From Actinoplanes aureus (lineage in GTDB: Bacteria; Actinomycetota; Actinomycetes; Mycobacteriales; Micromonosporaceae): a stretch of DNA of 64,000 nt. Where the stretch lies: NCBI RefSeq assembly GCF_015704865.1, contig NZ_JADQTO010000037.1, forward strand, positions 1-64,000, given 5' to 3'. Made by a program: the position numbers and the translations under genes. Below, in pieces: positions 60,306 to 64,000 of this stretch (position 1 is the stretch's first letter; each line of letters starts with the position of its first letter). Under the pieces are notes generated by a model. The model was not told the DNA's origin and did not search any database. It saw only the letters and a program-made list of their open reading frames with translations.

Positions 60306-60320
60306 CCGCGAACGCTCTTT

Positions 60321-60421
60321 CGGGCGTACGGGTGACCGGCCGTCCCCAGAAACCCGGACCGTCCCCGGGAGCCGCGCGACCGGGCAGCACCCGGGGCCCC
60401 AGCGCGGCCGCCGGGCCCGGG
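60321..60421 (-). repeat. Dispersed intergenic repeat, copy 6
   Basis: On the minus strand the head is GGGCCCGGCGGCCGCGCTGG, the middle CGGCTCCCGGGGACGGTCC, and the tail GGACGGCCGGTCACCCGTAC. It lies between two converging genes, starting 16 bases after the MetE-like stop, and is more diverged in the middle than the other copies. Confidence 0.6.
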
Positions 60422-60435
60422 TGCCGGGAGATCTC

Positions 60436-61338
60436 TCACCGGCGGCTCAGCCGCCCGAGTTCCTTGCCGCCGCCGTCCACCAGCACCAGCTCCGCGCCGT
60501 CGAGACCGGCCCGGCTCGCCTCGCTCAGCCAGGCGCCGACCGGTACGTTGGCGCACCCGATCAGTGTGGTCGGGCCCGCGAGGGCGAGAAACGAACCGGC
60601 CGCGCCGGCGGTCCAGCGGCCGCCTTCGCCGTTGCAGCCGTCGCTGCCGGTCCACTGTCCGTTCGCCTTGAACTCGACGTAGGCGCCCACGTCCTTGCCC
60701 GCCGGCTGCCACCGGCCCAGCAGCGTCCCCGTGGTGGCCGGCTGCAGCGGCGACGGCAGTGGTACGGCGACGGCGCGGAGCTGCTCGCGGATCTCGTCGG
60801 TGACGACCGGCACCCCGGTCATCTCGGGCAGCAGGTCCGACCGCGGCGTCGGCACAGCGCCCGGCATCAGCCGCGCGACCGTCGCACCGCTCTGGTCCAG
60901 CAGGAGGCGCTCCTTGCCGTCGACCCGGAAACCGGCGACGCGTCCCAGCCAGGCGGGCATGAAGTCGGCATCGGTGGGCTGCTTCCCGGCGAGCGGGCAC
61001 TCGCGGATCCGGGCGTTGACGCTGAACCCGTTGAGATTTCCGAGGAACTGGCCCTCCGTGTTCGCCTGCCAGGAACCGGTGAGCGACGTGCACCGCCCGA
61101 ACACCGCGAGGTCGCCTTCGCCGCTGACGCGCAGCACGGTGTCCTCCGGCTCGCCGTCGACCGCCAGTTTCCAGAGCCCGACCAGGGCGACCGGATCGGC
61201 CCGCACCGAGGCCGACGGCCCCACCGCGGACGCACCCGGCGGAAGCGGCGTCTCGGCCCGTGGCACGGCGGGTGATTGACCGCCGCACCCGGCCAGGAAC
61301 GCCCCTGCCAGTACCAAGCCGACCACCCGCAACCGCAT
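60436..61338 (-). CDS. Lipoprotein with META-like domain
   Basis: This 300-residue lipoprotein has signal VVGLVLAGAFLAGC (lipobox LAGC). It contains two related halves of about 130 residues: LVGLWKLAVDGEPEDTVLRV with FGRCTSLTGSW, and LLGRWQPAGKDVGAYVEFKANGQW with SDGCNGEGGRWTAG. The WxSDGCNG pattern and following FLALAG, TTLIGC match META/HslJ folds. A surface protein of unknown role; it may bind small ligands or metal. Confidence 0.75.
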   Translation of the reverse strand: MRLRVVGLVLAGAFLAGCGGQSPAVPRAETPLPPGASAVGPSASVRADPVALVGLWKLAVDGEPEDTVLRVSGEGDLAVFGRCTSLTGSWQANTEGQFLGNLNGFSVNARIRECPLAGKQPTDADFMPAWLGRVAGFRVDGKERLLLDQSGATVARLMPGAVPTPRSDLLPEMTGVPVVTDEIREQLRAVAVPLPSPLQPATTGTLLGRWQPAGKDVGAYVEFKANGQWTGSDGCNGEGGRWTAGAAGSFLALAGPTTLIGCANVPVGAWLSEASRAGLDGAELVLVDGGGKELGRLSRR

Positions 61339-61597
61339 GAGAAGACCTCCGTCCGGCTCGGCCGCCGTTCAGCCGATGCCGGTAGGACGCCGTCCCCGCC
61401 GCGCCGGTTCCTGGGCGACGGCGAAATGCCTCCGTCCGCGGCTTGGACACGGATTGTGCACGAGCTGTGGGGTCCAGGGCTGTTCCGGTGCTGTCGGATG
61501 GCAAGATCGGGTCCCGTGATCGTTGATCTTGAATTGTCCGGCACGCATGGCGTGGTGGGTACGCCGTGAGTAGTCCGGATCTCGTGGAGGCTCGTCC

Positions 61598-62701
61598 GTG
61601 AGGGCGGTCATCGTCGCGGCGGCGGTCGCGTTCGTCATCTCCCTGTTCGGCACGCCGGTGGCGATCCGGGTCTTCACCGCGCTCAAGGCCGGGCAGCCGA
61701 TCCGTTCCCTCGGGCTCGCCTCGAACGAGGGCAAGAGGGGCACCCCCGCGATGGGTGGCGTCGTGTTCATCGTGGCGACCCTCTTCGCCTACGTCGCCGG
61801 GCACGTGGCGCTGACCACGCTGCCCGAGCGGCAGATCGCCCAGGAACAGCCGACCATGACGGCCCTCGTCCTGCTCGGTCTCCTGGTCTTCTGCGGCGCG
61901 GTCGGCTTCGTCGACGACTTCCTCAAGGTCCGCAAGCGCAACTCCGACGGCCTGTCCGCCAAGGGCAAGCTGCTCGGCCAGGCGATCATCGGCACCGGGT
62001 TCGGCATCGCCGCGCTCTATGTGGCGAGCACCAACGGCCAGACCGTGGCCAGCGAGCACATCTCGTTCATCCAGGACATCAGCTGGCTGAACGTCGGCAA
62101 GGTCGGCTCGGTGATCGTGTTCGTCTTCGTGATCACGGCGATGTCGAACGGCGTGAACCTCACCGACGGCCTCGACGGCCTGGCCACCGGCGCGTCGACC
62201 CTGGTGCTCGGCGCGTACGCGCTGATCGGGTACTGGCAATACCGGCACTGGTGCGCCGACGACACGTACGCCCGCGCCAGCGACTACTGCTACCAGGTCC
62301 GTGATCCGCTCGAGATCGCCATGATCGCGGCGGCGGCCGCCGGCGCCTGCGTGGGCTTCCTGTGGTGGAACACGTCCCCGGCGCGGATCTTCATGGGCGA
62401 CGTGGGCTCGCTCGGGCTCGGCGCCCTGATCGGCGGGCTCGCGGTGGCAACCCGTACCACGCTGCTGTCGATCCTGATCGGCGGTCTCTTCTTCATCATC
62501 ACGGTCACCTGGGTGATCCAGATCGTGTCGTTCCGGACCACCGGCAGGCGTGTCTTCCGGATGGTGCCGCTGCACCACCACTTCGAGCTGGCCGGGTGGA
62601 GCGAGGTCAACATCGTGGTCCGGTTCTGGACCGTGGCCGGTGTCTGCGTGGCGGTCGGCCTGGGCCTGTTCTACTCGGACTTCTTGGCGGCCGTCGGATA
62701 G
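61598..62701 (+). CDS. mraY: Phospho-N-acetylmuramoyl-pentapeptide transferase (MraY), outside the dcw cluster
   Basis: This 367-residue, ten-helix membrane enzyme transfers phospho-MurNAc-pentapeptide to undecaprenyl phosphate, making lipid I. Diagnostic motifs are [17 protein letters not shown] (catalytic Asp pair), [24 protein letters not shown] and VPLHHHFEL. None of the usual neighbours (murE, murF, murD, ftsW, murG) is adjacent, so it is probably a second copy. The GTG start is preceded by GGAGG. A separate copy in the cell-division cluster is expected but not visible here. Confidence 0.93.
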   Translation: MRAVIVAAAVAFVISLFGTPVAIRVFTALKAGQPIRSLGLASNEGKRGTPAMGGVVFIVATLFAYVAGHVALTTLPERQIAQEQPTMTALVLLGLLVFCGAVGFVDDFLKVRKRNSDGLSAKGKLLGQAIIGTGFGIAALYVASTNGQTVASEHISFIQDISWLNVGKVGSVIVFVFVITAMSNGVNLTDGLDGLATGASTLVLGAYALIGYWQYRHWCADDTYARASDYCYQVRDPLEIAMIAAAAAGACVGFLWWNTSPARIFMGDVGSLGLGALIGGLAVATRTTLLSILIGGLFFIITVTWVIQIVSFRTTGRRVFRMVPLHHHFELAGWSEVNIVVRFWTVAGVCVAVGLGLFYSDFLAAVG

Positions 62702-62738
62702 GGCCACGGCGTCGCGGGGTGAGCGTGCCCCGCTGCCC

Positions 62739-62820
62739 GGGCCCGGCGGTCGCGCTGGGGCCGGGACCGGGCAGCCGGTCGCGGGGGAGCGGCGGGACTG
62801 TTCGTGGACTCGTACCTCGC
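62739..62820 (+). repeat. Dispersed intergenic repeat, copy 7
   Basis: The head is GGGCCCGGCGGTCGCGCTGG, the middle GGTCGCGGGGGAGCGGCGGG, and the tail GGACTCGTACC. It is the shortest copy, lacking about 15 bases before the tail. It lies between the converging mraY and LacI-type genes, 38 bases after the mraY stop. Confidence 0.65.
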
Positions 62821-62839
62821 ATGGTTGTAACAGGGTGTT

Positions 62840-63763
62840 TCATGCCGGGCCGGTGGAATCGCGGATGATCAGGTCGGTGGCGAGCTCGACGTGCCGGGCG
62901 TCGAGATCGTGGAGGTTGATCATGCGGAGCAGGAGCGTGACGGCCATTCGGCCGAGTTCGGCGAGCGGCTGGCGCACGGTGGTGAGCATCGGGTCGGTGG
63001 CCCGGCTTATCTCGGCGTCGTCGAAGCCCGCGATGGAGAGGTCGGCCGGCACGCGAAGGCCGCGTTCCCGGGCGGCGCGCAACGCGCCCACCGCGATCTT
63101 GTCGTTGAAGCAGGCCAGCGCGGTGGGCCGGGCCGGGTGGTCGAGGAGTTCGGCGGCGGCGCGGTAGCCGAGCTGGACCGTCGGTTCGATGAAACGCAGC
63201 AGGTCCGGGGCGGGCAGGACGCCGACCTCGGCGAGTGCGGCGGCGTAGCCGGCCATCCGGGCGTCGGTGACCAGCCATTCGCGGGGGCCGGCGATGATGC
63301 CGACTCGCCGGTGGCCGTGCTGCACGAGATGGGTCATGAGGGCTCGGGCGCCGGTGAGGTGGGCGGCCGAGACGGCCGCTATGTCGGGCGGCGGGGGAGT
63401 GCGCGGGTCGAGTACCACGAACGGAAAGCCCTGGTCACGCAGCCGGCTCAGGTCGGCCGCGGACTCCGGCGGGAGGATCAGGATGCCACCGTCGATGCCT
63501 GACCGGCCCGGTCGGCCGCCGAGGACGGTGGTCAGGCCGTGCAGTTCGAGTGTGTCGACGATCGAGGAAACCATCGGGCCGAAGTACTCGTCGAGCGGGT
63601 ACGGGCAGTGGACGTGGACCGAGCCCGCGCGCGGCTGCCGGCCGGCCGCGCGCAGGACCAGGTCACGGGTGTGCGGGGCGACGTTGGCGTGACCGTTGAG
63701 CACCCGGGAGATCGTCGCGATCGACAGTCCGGTCTCGGCGGCCAGCTCACGTACCGTGCTCAC
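62840..63763 (-). CDS. LacI-family transcriptional regulator
   Basis: This 307-residue protein has the LacI headpiece (TVRELAAETGLSIATISRVLNGHANVAPHTRDLVL, residues 3-37, in pieces) and a sugar-binding effector domain (about 60-305: GILILPPESAADLSRL, RRVGIIAGPREW, ACFNDKIAVGALRAARERGLRVPADLSIAGFDD). The hinge segment is shortened (AAGRQPRAGSVHVH), so it is a compact member. GTG 63763 overlaps the stop of the upstream discoidin-domain gene (GTGA), so both are in one operon. Confidence 0.88.
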   Translation of the reverse strand: MSTVRELAAETGLSIATISRVLNGHANVAPHTRDLVLRAAGRQPRAGSVHVHCPYPLDEYFGPMVSSIVDTLELHGLTTVLGGRPGRSGIDGGILILPPESAADLSRLRDQGFPFVVLDPRTPPPPDIAAVSAAHLTGARALMTHLVQHGHRRVGIIAGPREWLVTDARMAGYAAALAEVGVLPAPDLLRFIEPTVQLGYRAAAELLDHPARPTALACFNDKIAVGALRAARERGLRVPADLSIAGFDDAEISRATDPMLTTVRQPLAELGRMAVTLLLRMINLHDLDARHVELATDLIIRDSTGPA

Positions 63764-64000
63764 CGGTAGAGCCGCAGGTCGGCGACGCTCCACCAGTTCT
63801 CGCTCGCCGCGGTCGTGGTGATCCGCAGATGGCGGGCCCGGGTCAGGGGCAGGTCGACGTTCGTCAGCTGCCCGCTACCCTGCCCGGCGGCGACGGTCCG
63901 CCATCGGACGCCGTCGACGCTGACGGACAGTTCCCAGCCGCGGGCGTAGTCGCCGAGGTTGCCGCCGCTGTCGATCGCCACCCGGCGGAACTCGCGGACC
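63760..64000 (-). CDS. C-terminal end of a discoidin (F5/8 type C, CBM32-like) domain protein, cut by window edge
   Basis: The last 80 codons read VREFRRVAIDSGGNLGDYAR, GWELSVSVDGVRW, LTRARHLRITTTAASENWWSVADLRLYR, stop. This is the end of an F5/8 type C module (GWELSVSxDGxxW, and WWSVADLRLY as the last strand). Such modules terminate many actinobacterial glycoside hydrolases. The LacI gene that follows it probably regulates this carbohydrate enzyme. The rest is outside the window. Confidence 0.78.
   Translation of the reverse strand, partial: VREFRRVAIDSGGNLGDYARGWELSVSVDGVRWRTVAAGQGSGQLTNVDLPLTRARHLRITTTAASENWWSVADLRLYR

Noticed and set aside
60242-62707. 821-residue minus-strand frame
   Set aside because: Antisense to mraY and out of frame with the lipoprotein; no recognisable domain.

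Overview
The window is GC-rich (about 72 %) actinobacterial chromosome, most likely from a spore-forming, mycelial member of the Micromonosporaceae such as Actinoplanes or a close relative. Support comes from the heavy G/C bias at third codon positions, frequent GTG starts, ATGA/GTGA stop-start overlaps, two spore-associated-protein (SapA-type) genes, a SARP/BTAD-type regulator, an NgcEFG-type amino-sugar transporter, and many small TetR, MarR and LysR regulators each paired with an enzyme. No rRNA, tRNA, CRISPR array, prophage or plasmid backbone was seen. The only mobile-element trace is an IS481-type transposase start cut by the left edge.

Layout. 0-1.4 kb: IS481-type transposase start, then a sigma-factor gene translationally coupled to a membrane protein with an FtsX-like extracellular domain. 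1.6-3.8 kb: a large protein with a TerD-like C-terminus. 3.75-9.2 kb: a tight six-gene leftward operon (acyl-CoA dehydrogenase, two SDRs, APH-type kinase, histidine phosphatase, SMP-30-like beta-propeller) preceded by 21-bp-spaced direct repeats. 9.4-13.1 kb: two c-di-GMP proteins (GGDEF and GGDEF-EAL). 13.2-14.8 kb: LysR/LysE pair. 15-17 kb: repeats and a vanadium haloperoxidase-like protein. 17-20.7 kb: TetR/flavin monooxygenase pair and an ornithine-cyclodeaminase-family enzyme. 20.8-22.2 kb: a decayed, fused divergent MFS/TetR pair. 22.2-28.2 kb: membrane proteins and two MarR/flavin-oxidoreductase modules with very clear twin operators. 28.2-31.6 kb: GAF-PucR regulator and MHS transporter. 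31.7-35.2 kb: a secreted multidomain GH31 enzyme and a frameshifted small gene. 35.2-37.8 kb: AraC-SDR operon and an L,D-transpeptidase. 37.8-38.7 kb: repeat-rich noncoding DNA. 38.7-42 kb: TPR protein, methyltransferase, P450, SemiSWEET. 42.1-48.4 kb: an amino-sugar uptake locus (SIS protein, NgcE-like binding protein, two permeases, GH16 enzyme, divergent sugar kinase). 48.6-57.3 kb: a SARP-like regulator, GntR-DUF1648 operon, NBR1-Ig-like protein, two SapA-type proteins, and TetR with a frameshifted RidA gene. 57.3-64 kb: Ser/Thr kinase, MetE-like enzyme, META-like lipoprotein, an orphan mraY, and a LacI regulator behind a discoidin-domain protein cut by the right edge.

The most interesting unexplained structure is a family of about 100-bp dispersed intergenic repeats. 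I count seven copies in both orientations at 15.2, 15.4, 26.2, 37.8, 38.6, 60.3 and 62.7 kb. They share a head (CCCGGCGGTCGC), a middle (GGGGACGG-like) and a tail (CGTACC-like). They avoid coding sequence and tend to sit at gene ends. Several broken genes (MFS, TetR, RidA, a short conserved actinobacterial protein, and a chemoreceptor-like tail) show that parts of this region are decaying. All calls are from inspection only; no database search was run.
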